A stretch of DNA of 64,000 bases, from positions 1,491,501-1,555,500 of the forward strand of contig JBBDHG010000052.1 in assembly GCA_037951165.1 (NCBI GenBank), read 5' to 3'. Shown here piece after piece: positions 13,001 to 25,000 of the stretch. A model generated the notes under the pieces. The model worked only from the letters and a program-made list of their open reading frames with translations. It searched no databases and had not been told where the DNA came from. The stretch comes from Lophius americanus. Lineage: Eukaryota > Chordata > Actinopteri > Lophiiformes > Lophiidae. Position 1 is the stretch's first letter; every line of letters begins with the position of its first letter. Position numbers and translations under genes: made by a program.

Positions 13001-13071
13001 TTACCGTGATCTTGATTGAATCCAGCATAAAGGAGTCCGTTACCGTGAGGATTAGACGGTAGTAAATTCAT
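4096..13071 (-). CDS. wdr45b: WD repeat domain phosphoinositide-interacting protein 3 (WIPI3), exons 1-7; 3' end outside window
   Basis: WIPI3 is a PROPPIN beta-propeller that binds PI3P/PI(3,5)P2 on nascent autophagosomes and acts in autophagy. Exons are 13071-13005, 8746-8672, 7986-7885, 5020-4933, 4771-4677, 4452-4262 and 4181-4096. Every junction is GT-AG and the phases join exactly, giving 234 codons plus 2 nt. The start reads MNLLPSNPHGNGLLYAGF, as in human WDR45B. Exon 6 contains LCVLCPNSNNSLLAFPGTHS, which separates it from WDR45/WIPI4. The lipid-binding LRRG motif is at residues 224-227. About 110 C-terminal residues of the usual 344 are missing: no further exon is visible in 3800-4095, where the last donor leads into the intron and then the copia element. 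The rest should lie left of base 1. Confidence 0.95.
5795..6870 (-). mobile_element. Degenerate Tc1/mariner transposon (intron 3 of wdr45b)
   Basis: Minus-strand fragments resemble Tc1 transposase. Helix-turn-helix-like NLPRSGRPTKITQRAYRRL is near 6570, and LLWTDETKVELFG, with the first catalytic Asp, is near 6390, followed by HGGGSVMVWG. The right end reads AATACTTTTGCACAGCACTG and is followed by TA, the target dinucleotide. The left inverted repeat is eroded, the closest match being near 5795. Frame shifts and the missing C-terminal half make it inactive. Confidence 0.8.
7400..7600. repeat. Unclassified dispersed repeat fragment
   Basis: This intronic block contains GGAACCAGTTCTTTGC and, at 7540-7554, TGGCTGGGGGCGGGA. 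The latter recurs exactly, inverted, at 35104-35118 beside a different gene. The GGAACCAGTTC and GGTGGAAAA-like wording recalls non-autonomous hAT-type repeats of fish, but I cannot place the ends. No coding potential is seen. Confidence 0.4.
8859..10523 (-). mobile_element. Tc1 transposon fragment interrupted by a LINE
   Basis: The left end reads CAGTGCTGTGAAGAAG, as in the Tc1 copy at 60647. Transposase-like text runs to about 9265 (AGAGAGGCCTGAAAAC) and resumes near 10196 (ATAATTGTTCCGAGTCC) in the order seen uninterrupted in the 60.6-61.9 kb copy. The right end near 10523 is degenerate. The middle is a LINE insertion. All reading frames are broken. Confidence 0.65.
9266..10195 (+). mobile_element. 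5'-truncated non-LTR retrotransposon (LINE) inside a Tc1
   Basis: The plus-strand frame 9293-9481 (62 codons) begins MFYKTFIESIVSFSIICWY. This resembles the region after the polymerase core of fish LINE reverse transcriptases. Further coding-like text, out of frame, follows to about 9660. The tail CTGCTGCACAAATTGCCCAC near 10041-10060 and AATAAATAAAC resemble LINE 3' ends. The exact 3' end is uncertain (10085-10195). The clade was not resolved. Confidence 0.55.
10524..11127. mobile_element. Non-autonomous TIR transposon (MITE-like) with an inserted LINE tail
   Basis: The terminal inverted repeats GGGTTTACATAG (10524-10535) and CTATGTAAACCC (11116-11127) match perfectly over 12 bp. Subterminal TTCCGAAT-type motifs occur on both sides. 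The 604 bp between them has no transposase. A LINE tail with an (ATT)n tract is inserted at about 10879-10919. No clear target-site duplication was seen, so the superfamily is undetermined. Confidence 0.6.
11800..12830. repeat. Degenerate tandem array, about 190 bp period, in wdr45b intron 1
   Basis: Related blocks recur at about 11870, 12053, 12243, 12427 and 12630, at spacings of about 184-203 bp. Each has a TATTTAC-type start, an ATATCCACA/CCATG stretch, a gap ending in CCAACAAAAA, then GTTAGCT/AGCTAGCT-rich text. Copies are heavily diverged and differ by small indels. No reading frame of note is present. Confidence 0.6.
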
Positions 13072-13260
13072 TATTTTAGCGGAATAAAGTTCAAGATCAG
13101 AATAACAAACGTATTCAGCCTGTGCCGCCTGGCCAGCTAACCAACTACCATTCCTCCGTATACAACTGATGGGGCTGTGGTTCCTGCCTCCCGGCCAACA
13201 CTGGTGCTGGTCCCCGGTCAGAGTAACATTGAATTTTTTTAATGTAAACTCTGTAACCGG
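13072..13260 (-). promoter_or_regulatory. Presumed 5' UTR and core promoter region of wdr45b
   Basis: This is the stretch immediately upstream of the wdr45b start codon at 13071 and before the tRNA gene on the other strand. It is somewhat richer in GC than the flanks (CTCCCGGCCAACAC near 13190). No TATA box was identified. Position alone supports the call. Confidence 0.4.
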
Positions 13261-13530
13261 TATCTCTATGGGTGGTTGAACTCATAGTAAACACACATAA
13301 ATCCCTGTGACACAAGCGCAGATCAAAGAGAGCTTTTGTTCATCAAACTATGAGTGCAAGAGCCACTATAATTTATTCAATTACAGATTGAAACCGATAT
13401 AAATGTGGCTTGGAGAGTCATCGCCTCTACTACGGTGCTATATTCGCTAAATTAATGTAAAATTGACCATTGTCATGTATCGCGCCGTATATATGCTTTA
13501 AAAGAAATATATATAGAGTTTTCGTATGTC

Positions 13531-13603
13531 GCCCCAGTGGCCTAATGGATAAGGCACTGGCCTCCTAAGCCAGGGATTGTGGGTTCGAGTCCCATCTGGG
13601 GTG
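13531..13603 (+). tRNA. tRNA-Arg (anticodon CCT)
   Basis: The 73-nt cloverleaf is complete. The acceptor stem GCCCCAG pairs with CTGGGGT, with a G-U first pair as in other vertebrate tRNA-Arg(CCT) genes. The anticodon stem CTGGC/GCCAG flanks loop CTCCTAA, with anticodon CCT at 13564-13566. The T arm contains the B box GGTTCGAGTCC. There is no intron and no encoded CCA. A T-rich stretch (TCCTTTTCTTTTT) directly downstream would terminate RNA polymerase III. It decodes AGG. Confidence 0.96.
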
Positions 13604-15700
13604 GATATGTTCCTTTTCTTTTTAGCAGGGTCAGCACATGTTGATAACAGCTCAGAGTGACAAAACGCTGCCTTCTTGATTGAATGTGAAAAATTACGTA
13701 CTAACCTCGTGTCAATATTCCTACAGAAATTTGACAGAAAAAAGATGAGTGAAGATTTGATTCATGGTTCAAATCTTATTATTCCTAAAACATAATGTTC
13801 ATTGTAGACTAAAATCCATATCTTAAGGTTCATTTGAGATATTCACTTAACAGGTTTATGCAATATCCTGCATATCGGGATATATTAAAATTTTTGGCAT
13901 ATGCCTGTCTGCACTATACTCATCCCATATTTCTTGCATTATTATGTCTGAAGTATTCTTGTTCTTATACTAATTTATTGTTCATTCAATTTATTTTTAT
14001 TTTTTTCATTAAATCTTTCCATTTTCATTTTATTAGCTATCGAGAAGAATCCGCGGTAAACCAATATCCCCCCGGGAATCAATAAAGTATTTCTGATTCT
14101 GATACATATTCTTTTTTTTTTTAAGTCATCCTTTTTATTTTCTTGATGTTTGGAAAAATTCAACAGACAGTGGAGTCAATATTACTAAGGTATATTACGA
14201 ACATACATTTTCATGTGACTTGAAGCACATTCCATGGGCAACTTTTGCCACTCCTAGTAGGACAGCCATAGAGTGCAAGGTGTGCAGTTATTGTTCACAT
14301 CCACAAAGGAGCAAAGTTAAATATTAATTGTACATATATATACAAAGAAAAATAGAAAAATATGAATAAATATCTAATACGCACATATCAGGACACCCAT
14401 ACCCATATGCCCTAGGACACCCATATGGTTTACCGTAAATTTACAATGCAGAAAACTCTAGTCTAGTCAGGAATACCTCTATTTCATTTTTAATCTTGCA
14501 GTAATACTTTCCATGAGGAACATCTCTATCATGTTTTCATTCCACTGTGCTACTGGTGGAGGCTTTGGCCTCAACCATATTCATTTTCTTAGATTCTGAT
14601 AAATATTCACTAATTCTGTAAAACATATTTATATAAAACACATTCGACATTCTTTTCCACAAAACACACACTTATATAAATTGATTAATACGTCTGGGTT
14701 GCTATCTCTAGCTATAGACATGATAATGTAATATCGATAACATTTATAACATTTTCACTGTTGATAATTACCGAAACCGTAGGCATGACTACCTGTTCTC
14801 TTTCTTAATTCTTTATTTCGAACGGATAAAATAACAAAAAATTACAAAAATAAAATATGTATATATAAAAGTATGAAACAACTTACATACACAAAAAAGT
14901 GTAAGAACGGTAAATAGTCAACGGTGTCATTGTATAATAGCCTGTTTTGTTTTATATAATGTTTGTGAATATGTTGTCTATTAATGTGGCACAAAGAGAA
15001 ATAGTTGTACTAGGTCTAGAGATTTTTTGATAAAGACCCAACGCTGTAAATTGTAGCGATAAATTATTTTGTCAGTTTATGCTTTTTTGGATTTAATAGA
15101 AATCGGCATACAGTCTTCTGCTGTTGAAGTGGATAATTGATATGTTGTGCTCTGATTGGAAAGTTATATGGAATTGCTCATCTGTGTGATATCTGCAACT
15201 GTTTTCCATATTGTTGAGTAAGTTGTTATCCGGTTGGATATCATTTTCTGTGTCCTGTGTTTAATGCTCTGTATTTAACAACAGTAGAACATTGTAATGA
15301 CAGATAGAGACTACAGGCTGAATTATAACAATGACGTCGGTACCGACTATCTTCTGGTGTTGCCAAATAACTTACCTGACCAGTTAACAAGAAAGCTGAA
15401 ACTAATTAATGATTACTTACCATAGTCATCTGGTACTTTTTATTTTCTTTCAGATTTTCTGGAAAAATTTAAAACTTTTCTGACTTTAATATCAGAAACT
15501 GTTTTTGTTAAGATTGTAATCTAAGAATTTTGAGAAAAAAATTTGAATTCTGAAAAATAATTAAGCCCTTATCCTCTTTCCGTGGAACTTAATCATCCTG
15601 GAGAAATGCTGCGAAGTCCAGCAGATATAAACAAAGCTTTCTACCTGAACAACTGGAAAACAAATTAATAACAAAGACGGGAATATCTTTGCATGAGTAT
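13604..15700. other. Gene-free AT-rich intergenic region
   Basis: No coding exon, RNA gene or structured repeat could be supported here after the tRNA terminator. The reading frames are short and AT-driven. A tail-like AATAAAGTATTTCTGATTCTGA near 14081 resembles the 3' end of a retroelement, but nothing upstream confirms it. Confidence 0.5.
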
Positions 15701-15714
15701 GCCATTACGCAGAG

Positions 15715-15990
15715 CAGGCATGTCAAACTCCAGGCCCTCAGGAGACATCCGGCCCGCAGAACAATTATATCTGGTCTGAGAGACAACATCTAATTTCTGC
15801 AATGACTGGCTCTCTTGTATACTGCACAAGTACCACTGGCATTACCGTCACAGAATGCAACGCAACAGCCAGAGCATCAATGAAGAGCTGTATGTTCCAG
15901 CTCTCCTCCCTGACCCTCTGTTTCTGTCTGCTGTTGCTGCTTTTGAAACTTTTCACTGGAAATGATTCCGAGAAACATTGCTGATAGATA
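15715..15990. repeat. Possible hAT-like dispersed repeat fragment
   Basis: CATGTCAAACTCCAGGCCC near 15719, followed by CATCCGGCCCGCAG, matches a terminal-region wording I know from repeats in many animal genomes. The rest of the block is not recognised, and no transposase motif was found. Confidence 0.3.
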
Positions 15991-16473
15991 GAGAGACATA
16001 AATGATTCTGAAATGTAAATTATTTTGAATTTTATCTGAAATGTTTCTATTTTCTGTTAACTTGGTTTGTTCTAAATTTTTAGGTATAAATATCTCTTGA
16101 GAGCAGTTAAGTTCATATTACTGTAGGAATAAATTGTCATTATACGTCAGATTAAACATGGCCAATTTGAGTCCTGTTCAGCCTAGATTTTAAATTTTTG
16201 CAGCCACTGTGATTGAGTTTAGACATTGGGATGGTAGGATCAGAACTTGGCTTTAACAACATGAAAGTGCAGAGGACAGAGAAAGATGGAAAATGTATTT
16301 GCTGTGGCGACTGTTGTGTGTCTATCTCAATACTCAATTAGATATATTATTATTATTGTTATTATTTCAATAACATCCAACAATTTGACAATTCTCCCCC
16401 ACATTGCATGGTTTATTTATTACAAAATCACAAAGAGTTTCTTTAGCTTCTGTTTTACAGTTTTGGTGTTTTG

Positions 16474-17830
16474 TCATATTGAAAGGTGTAACGAATTTGC
16501 CCACTTTGTCCTGCCGCATGAGTACAATGTCTCCAATGTCCACTTTGGAATAAACGGCACCTCTGCATTCATCAGCATATATCTTTGCTTCTCCTTTTTG
16601 TTAAGCATCTCTATCTCGCAAGTCCAATGATGTAATGCTTGATCCACAAATATCTGGAAACTTTCCCCCTCTTCTCTGGTTAAAGAGTAATTCTGTAGGG
16701 CTTTTCCCTGTACACAGTACACTTCTCCATTTGTTTGAGCCCATTTTGGTGTTGTCTTCATTTGTTTTATTCCATTACCCTCAGAGTACTCCTTAAACAA
16801 GTCAGACCTGAATTGTGGCCCATTGTCCGATTTGAGAGTGACAAGCAAACCGTGTCAGCTGAGAAGAGATTCCAGGCTGTCAATAATTTTGTCTGCTGTT
16901 GTTGAAGTCAGAATATCATACTCATTATAGCGACTGCAATAATCCACTATCACAAGTATGGAGTGATTGGTTGGTAGTGGCCCAAGTGGATCTACAGCAC
17001 CATCCTGCCAAGGACCAGGTGGTATAGGGTGGTTTTCAATGGTTCAGGTGGACCAGGTCTGGGTGCAATTGTACATCCGTGATATGTCTTACAGTATCTC
17101 TCTGCTGTTTTGTCTGTGCCAGGCCACCAAACCTTGATTCTGAGATGCTGTTTAGTTCCCACTATTCCCGTGTCCTTCATCTGCTAGCGTTGATAATAAT
17201 AATAATATAATAATACATTTAATTCATAACGCACTTTACATTTGGATCAAATCTCAAAGTGCAACAAAGTAAAAGCAGATAAAAGCATTAATAAAAAATA
17301 TAAGCATAAGGGCTCGTGCCTGGAATCTCTGTGTCATCACTATGAGATTTCCTCTCAGTACTAAGTATCGTATAACACACAGTTCATTCGCTATTGGTGC
17401 ATATGATTTACATTTTTAAAAGTGTACATTTGTGATTGCTTTGCACACCTCAGCTAGTTCTGGGTCATTAGCTGAGGCTCGCTCCATCTCACGGTTGGTG
17501 AGTGCTTTTGGTGTGGCACTAATTATGACAAATCCTACATACTCCTCTGGGTCATGTTTGTGTATCCCCTGTTGTGCCGTTTTACCTAGAAGCCTAGGTG
17601 GTGAACCTGCTATATTCCGCTTGCCTCGAACATGTATCGCTCTGAAGACATAGGGGTGCAATCTAAGAACCCATTGCTCAATGCGTGCGCAGGGTTTAGA
17701 TCTAGGACTGCATATTAATTCCAATGGCTTATGGTCTGCGATTAAATCAAACTCTCTGCCATAAAAGTATGGATGTAATCTCTCAAAAGTCCACACCAGA
17801 CCTAAGGGTGAGAATACCTCGGCTCACAGT
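16474..17830 (-). mobile_element. Ty3/gypsy LTR retrotransposon remnant (RNase H and integrase)
   Basis: The minus strand from 17796 downwards gives an RNase H-like segment (YFYGREFDLIADHKPLELI) followed by a gypsy linker. Next comes the integrase zinc-binding domain (GIVGTKQHLRIKVWWPG, then YCKTYHGC; Cys pair kept) at 17180-16992. The catalytic-core motif SDNGPQFRSDLF is at about 16830, with AQTNGEV downstream. RNase H before integrase is typical of pol, and the sequence type is gypsy. Frame shifts, stops and an inserted LINE tail at 17187-17311 show it is dead. No LTRs were recognised. Confidence 0.85.
17187..17311 (-). repeat. LINE 3' tail inserted in the gypsy integrase
   Basis: On the minus strand this reads GCTTTTATCTGCTTTTAC, then TTGAGATTTGATCCAAATG, then an (ATT)n tail. 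It is the same tail found at 29640, 33840, 35570 and 46282. It interrupts the gypsy frame between the linker (ends ...RFQAR) and the integrase zinc finger (resumes ...ADEGH), so it inserted later. Confidence 0.7.
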
Positions 17831-18768
17831 CTGCTATGCCGTGACTCACATAGCACACAGGTACCCTCTCTCATTTTTGTCATTGAACTAGTTCTGCTTC
17901 TAAACCTCCAGGGCTTGAATCTGCTATCAACTTACCTTAAACACACTCTTTTTGCATTTTAATTGTACATTATGTGGTCTTGTGTTATGCATACTAATTG
18001 TACTGCAAGTCTATAGGCTACTGTCGAATTTTTCCAACCTCTCAATTTTCTGTTTCTTTGATCAAGTGAGGCACAGCTTCGACTCCAGTGGTGGTAGATT
18101 TTAACCTTAATCAGTTTGGAAACTGATTTCCAAACTGAAAATCTGTTTGGTGTTCTGCATATTGATTTTGCATAGGTTGTACATCGGCTGCCAATCCAGA
18201 CAAAACCCACTGCATTAATCCAGGCTTGGGAACGGCACTGGAAGAACACTGGCATATCATCAGTTGTGGCTGGATTATAGAATTAGAGTAGAATAAAAAA
18301 AAACGTATTAACCCCACAGGAAATTTGGGCGTTAAAGATGTTATCACGCTATCAACTCTATATAGATTAAATGTTTTTCCAGCACCTTGTTTAATCTATG
18401 CCACAAATAATAAAGGCAGTTATAAAGACAACCTAACACCAGCAAGGTGTACCTTATATAATGGCCAATGAATGCATGTCTGCAGTTTTAACATCCTTTG
18501 CTGTTTGTTGGTGAGGCTTTTCAGATAACACCCATTCCTACTAAGAGCCACCCAGTGCTTAAGCATCACAGGTGAACGTGAGTTCAACATTAAATGGCTA
18601 CACTTCTAAACTAAATCCCCATTAAACTTAATCTAAAACTACTATAAATGGGTTTATTATTCTGTAGCAAGATCTTTTCTCTTCATATATTAAGCAACCC
18701 AAATCAAACGTGAATACATGAATGACCTCACTCTCAAGTAAATCCAATGACATTTTGAATCAACTCAA

Positions 18769-18774
18769 TTTATT
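18769..18774 (-). promoter_or_regulatory. Candidate poly(A) signal of the 19-29 kb zinc-finger gene
   Basis: The minus strand reads AATAAA about 285 bp downstream of the stop codon at 19054. This would give a short 3' UTR. No other evidence of the transcript end is visible. Confidence 0.45.
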
Positions 18775-19053
18775 AAAGAAAAAAATTCCCAAAGGAACCA
18801 AGGGTGTTTTTTTCCCCACCAATACATACAAATGTTATGTAGAACTACAGCAAGCCTTTTTGTAAAAAATAACATTACATTTTATAATGAATTATACAGT
18901 TAAAACCTCTGAACATGTCACATTGCTCTCTGACTTTCAGAGTGTGACTGACATAAAGAGAAAATCAACACTACTCAAAAGTGTCCATGAGTGAGGTCCT
19001 CCAAATCAGGTAACAAAAGATACCTATTGGAATTTGCATTATGTTAATATCAA

Positions 19054-22000
19054 CTAAGCATGAACAAGTCGCCTATGTCTTTTTAGACCGTGCAGGCTTG
19101 AGAAGCCCTTGCTACAAATAGTACATACATACGGTCTCTCTCCTGTGTGGGTTCGCATGTGTAAGGTTAGAAAGCATGACTGGACAAAACCTTTTTGGCA
19201 GATACTGCACTTAAACGGCCTTTCTCCAGTATGGTATCTCCTGTGTATCTTTAATTCTGCAGACGATCTGAACGACTTCTCACAATCATCACACTTGAAT
19301 GGCCTTTCGCCCGTGTGAATCAGAGTATGCCTCACCAGAGCATCCTTGCCGAAGAATCCTTTCCCACAGTGCTCACATGGGAATCGCATTCCTTTGTGAT
19401 GGAAATTCTCATGTTTCAGGAGACATCTTCTGGACGTGAAAGTCTTCCCACACTGAGAGCAGGTGAAGGTTGGCAATGGTTTCTCTGTGAAAGGCTCACC
19501 AGAGTGATGCACGCGTGCTACGTGCCTTGTCAGTGTCACACCGTGACGGAATTTCTTGCCACATTCCCAGCAGAGGAAGGGATAGGCTTTAGTGTGTTTT
19601 TTATGGTGTTCCACCAGGTCCGAGTATGATCGGAATCTTTTATTGCATGTAGTGCATTGAAATGGTTGGTAACCGGTGTGCTTCCACTCATGCCTGATGA
19701 AACGCTTTAAACTAGCAAAAGTTGTCTGACAGTGGGCACATGTAAATGGCTCGGTGGGATTATGGACATCGACGACATGCTTGTGCAGTGACTTGAACAC
19801 GGGGAAATTTGCCTCACACAGGTTGCACTGGAATGGAGTATGGGACTCTTTGTGCATGGCCAATGCCTCAGAGTCTCGTACTAGCTTGGTGCAGATCTCG
19901 CAGTACAGGGGGTTGTGGGTTTGTTTGTGAGACTCCAATGTTGACTTGTACTTGAAAGCTTTGTCACACTCATCACACCGGAAACAATGCTTCACATCCT
20001 CAGGCTTCTCTGGATCCACCTGGAGCTCACTGTAGCAAATGTTTCTCAAGTGAAATCTAAAAGTTTGTTTGCACTTAAACTCCACGCTGCAGTGAGGACA
20101 GTAGAACGGACCTTCTAGTAAATTTTTGTCATCTGGGCTCGTCTGTTCTGAATCTCTGGTAGCCCCCCTCTCTGCAGAGGAGAAATAATCGGGATCCTGG
20201 CCTGTGATGTCAGATGGGCGTTCTTCATTTGTTGCTTCACCCGGATTCTCACTGAATGATTGTTCATCTGCTTCTTTGTTTTCTTCTTCTTCTGTTGCTT
20301 TCCTGCCAGGTTTTGCTTTTGTCGCACTTGGACATCTGTGTTGCTGCAAGTACCGCAAGCTTTTATAAAACTTCTTGCAGTCAGGACAAGAAAACGATAC
20401 CTCATCTGAGTGTCGATTCATGTGACGCTCTAAGAACTTGGTATGAGTCACCACTTTGCCACACACTTTGCAAGTTCTCTCCTCCAAGTCATTGCTTTTG
20501 GCTGAAGCCTCTGATCGAACAAGCCTTTTAGGGCTACTGTTAGCAGTGCTACCTCCCTTGGTCTTTCCTGATTTCCTCCACTGCGATAGATAACGTTTCA
20601 TCTTTAATCCACGGTTCTTTCGTACTGGTCTCTGCCATATCTCATAATCGGGATCTTCTTGTTTGCCTCTCTCTCTGCTTTGCCCTTCATCTTCAGGGAG
20701 TTTCTTTTTCCTACCACGCCGGTTTGGCTTCTTTTCCACGCCACCAAGCACCGTCACTTGGCCGTCCTCCCCAATCATCAATGTTCCAGATTGGCCATCC
20801 TGGTGGTCACCTGCCATTTCATTCCCACTGGCCTCAGTACCTTCCAGTGGATCTCTAACAGTATCCATATCTGATGTCATCTCGCTGCTAAGTCCAAACC
20901 ACTGGGTTTGCACGGATCCATCTGTAATCCCGCTTCCCTCTCCGTATGCCTCTTTGTTCTCAGATTCAACCTCCATCTCTGTGCAGACTGTATACACCGA
21001 TCCACTGTCCGCATCTGTTTCCGTTTGATCATTGACAATCACAACTCTTTCCACAGAAGGGAGACACAGAGCCGACAGGATGCTACTGTCAACAATGCAA
21101 GACTCTGAAAGGAAAAGTTATGAGAACTATTTAAGTATGCAATATTGAAACCAAATTGGTATGACGTATGTCAATGTGCAATCACGTATTATATTGAAGA
21201 TCTAGGACATTCCGTAACAAGGTTACCTATGTTCTCCAAGTGGCTGAGATCTTTCTGGCTGCCCAGCATTATTTTGAGATCATGAGACCGAGCAAAATCC
21301 TCCATGCATTCATTCAGAACAGACGAAGCGTCGCTGAGCAGAGATGCAATCTGTCAAAGACAAAATAATAAATTATGTGGATCAATATAGGCGAGTCTTT
21401 TTAATAGTCGTGATATTCATTACATACATTAAATACAGATTAAGAATAAAACAGATTCATTCAAATTGACACCATAGTCTACCTGTTGAAGAGTTTGGGG
21501 GGGAAGAAGTTTTTCTAGTCTGGACAGAAACAACCACATCAGGGTCTGGATTGCTTTGTCATAAGTGGGGCCGAAGTCTCCTGGGAAAACATCCTGGAAC
21601 ATATATAAATATCAATATCTGAAGTGTCCATAAAACAATTTATTCTAAAGTTCAGGACAAACTGTATTAAATTATTAGACAGAGAATTATTAATTTTCTT
21701 TATCTATGCAAACACAGTATACTAATAGAATTTACCAAGAAAAAGTTGGTTCGCTGTTCCGGATCCCTCAGCAGGTTTTGGACGAGGCTCATGAATTGAG
21801 AGTCAGCTGCCCCTTGTTCTTCGCTTCTAGTCTGCAACGAAATGCATATGAAATCATATAAAGCTTTTGATTTGAATGACAATAACAAGTCAAGCCTTGC
21901 ATTATTTCATGGACATTTTCTACACAGTCTGTTAAGTATACAGAGGCAGGTATGCGCTGTAAATATGCTTAACTATCGAAGCTAGACTATTTTTGCTATT

Positions 22001-25000
22001 GAGAGAGATTGTGTCTTTAAGTCTTCCAGCCTCAATACTGATATATTTGTGATACAATTTTTGTTTTTGTTTTAGGGGTTGGGTGGGTCTGAGTAACTGT
22101 CATCACCAGATGATAATTGCAGAGGCAGTTTTCAAACTTGTGAAATTAAAAACTATACAAAGCACAGTATAAATGATATGTACAAAGCTAAGAATGAAAG
22201 TGAAGTAACTAAGTTAAAAGTTAACAGCTACGGCTGGGCTACTAATTGTAAAAAGATTGCAATCTTGATCCAGACTCCCTAGCTTAGCAGCAGCTTATGT
22301 TACAACTAGCGAGGTCTGCCATGTTAAAACCATGGCCTGGTATTTTGCATCACTGCCAAGAGGTATTATGGGAGTTGCAAATTGGTAAAACTATCTTTCG
22401 CTTGCGCATGCTAAATGCTAAGTTAGTGACTTAGTGCTAACTAAAGGGGCTACTGAGTAGCTGTAGCGCTAACATCGCATAGCACAAGCAGAAACAGGAG
22501 TGGTAGTCTCTTATCTCTCTGAAACTTCTCTTTTTGTAATCTTTTGTCCTTCGACCACAAATTTCCCTGTTTTTTCATGGCAACTACTAATCTCTTACAC
22601 TCGTAACAATGTGGAGGAGATACGCACTAGTCTGTAGATACTCGGCCCAATTTCGATGCGCCAGACGGGTTTGGATTTAAAAATAATTTAAAAACGGAAG
22701 GCCCACTGGGTTTGGGTCAGGCACGATCAATAGTCTCTCAGGGTTTGGACCAATATTTAGAAATTATTTCTGCCAGAGTTGGATCAGGTCACGATAGCCA
22801 ATTCAACCGTATTATTTCAAGATATTTTTGTGAAAACCCAGAGTAACAGTTAAATAAAATAGCGTTGGATGCGTTTTTTACGTGCCATTGTAATTTGACT
22901 CTGAGCGCAACTTAGGCTATGCAACTTTTCCATAGGTAAATTCTCATGTAGCAGCCGAGCTTAAACCAAGAAGGAATTAAAAAGAAACATGTTTTTGGTA
23001 ACAGAAAATGATAGTTTGGAGAGATTTCTACCAACAAGTCCAACAAAACAGTTTGTTAAAGACAAGACTCAAGTTTAAGTATATTTATAACTGCTGATGA
23101 CAGTGTGTATTACTTGTGTTTAATCGGTTGAAAACACCAACTGTGACCCTTTTACAGTTGTTTACCCTGCCAATGTGGGTAATCAGGGTAAGTAGACTAG
23201 CGGTAAACATGGTAACATCTGTGGGACAGCTCGAAAACTCCATGCTTCAGTTAATGTTTACTGATTCAGACACTGTCAAGTTCGGGCATGGAAATCAAGG
23301 TCTGTTGGGTTCGGGCCGAGCTAAGTCAGTAGCTTCCCGGACTCGGTCGGGCTTTGACATAAAGAGGGACTGGGCCATATAGGTGCGCAGTAGAGCTGAC
23401 CTTTAGGTGCACGCGCGCATCTATCTGTGTAACACACAACCAGCACATCGTGCTTTATTATTTCTCATGTACATACATAACAAAATGCAATATGATGCAA
23501 ACTTAATGGTGAGATCTTTGAGCTTATAAAAACACCAGCCAACCTATAAATATCTGGACCACGTCCAAGAATTTTCTTCTCATCCAGGTTCACCATGGCT
23601 CCACTCCTGCTCTCTCATAGACTTCGACTCCATACATAAACCATACATAAAAGATTCTCAAACTGCAGGCGTTTTTTTTGTGATATCCTGTATTTCCATT
23701 TGGATAATTTCAGTTATAGCGAGCTACCCAATACGTGAATTTTCCTGCATCGGTGTGGTAGGCCGAACACTTTGACATCTCAACCACAAAGTTTGACAGT
23801 ACAACTGAACTACTGACTCAAAGAAATTTATATATATAATTAAATAAATATGCTATGTACAAGGAATTACCTTGATTAAACACCTACAATTAAATGTGAC
23901 ACAATTAGTCTTGGGTTAGAGAGTTGAAGACAAACTATTTTCCAAAAAAGAACTCCCCAATTAGTAAAATATTAACTATATTATATATACATGAAACACG
24001 ATTCCCTGTTTCAAAAAAGCTCCATTAGTCAGTGTAATATGAACAAAAGCAGTAAAATATGACTGATATTAGATATACCAGATAAAACTTTGGAAATGTG
24101 GGTAAATGGGACCAACGATTAAAAACTTATGTCAGAAAGGGGGTTTTTAATGAGAAAAATAAAAAAAATACCTCCCCCACCAAGTAAAATAGGAACTAAC
24201 AGAGAAAAAATGATACAGTAATCACTAATGTTGGAGGAAAAGCCCACCGATCACAATTTACCTCCATATTCCACAGAGATCGGAGGTTCTGCATTCGGTC
24301 AAGATGTGGTTGAATAATCTGGAGGTCAGCAGTCTCCTCTGAGCGGCACAGCTCCAGGATCAGCTGCAATCAGAGGACAGTAAAGACCCATAAAGTACGA
24401 GGACAAAATGCAGTCCAAATCGGTCCATCTGTCTGTTGTTCAGTTTCCATTAATTCGCCGTGTTAATGACCAGTCGCGTGACAAACCTGTCACAAATTGG
24501 AATTTCTATTCTATGCAACATGTGAATGCTTCAATTATTAACAGTGCCAGTGTAATGTTGTCAATTGCACTTAAATATAACAAATAAAAGTTAGATCTCC
24601 TTAAGGCGGATCATATGAGATAAATTTCAACTAAATCAGACCAAAAAAGCTTTTAAAAACAAAGCTTCCCCTTGAAAGTAAAACACAAACAATTAAAGTA
24701 AACATGATACATGCAAGATACAGTGCGTCCGGAAAGTATTGACAGCGCTCCACTTTTTCCACCTTTTATTTTGTTACAGCCTTGTTCCAAAATGGATTAA
24801 ATAAATTTTTTTCCCCAATATTCAACACACAATACTCCATAAGGACAAAGCGAAAGAAGTTTGTTGGAAATTTTTGCAAATTTATCAAAAATAAAGAACA
24901 AAAATATAACATGTACATAAGTATTCAAAGGCCTTGGTCAATATTTTGTTGAAGCAGCTTTGGCACCAATTACAGCCTCTAGTCTTTTTGAGTATGATGC

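Noticed and set aside
16286..16630. 114-codon plus-strand open frame rich in hydrophobic residues
   Set aside because: It overlaps the antisense of the gypsy integrase and has no recognisable domain.
20663..21028. 121-codon plus-strand open frame inside the zinc-finger exon
   Set aside because: It is antisense to the well-supported acidic linker of the zinc-finger protein.
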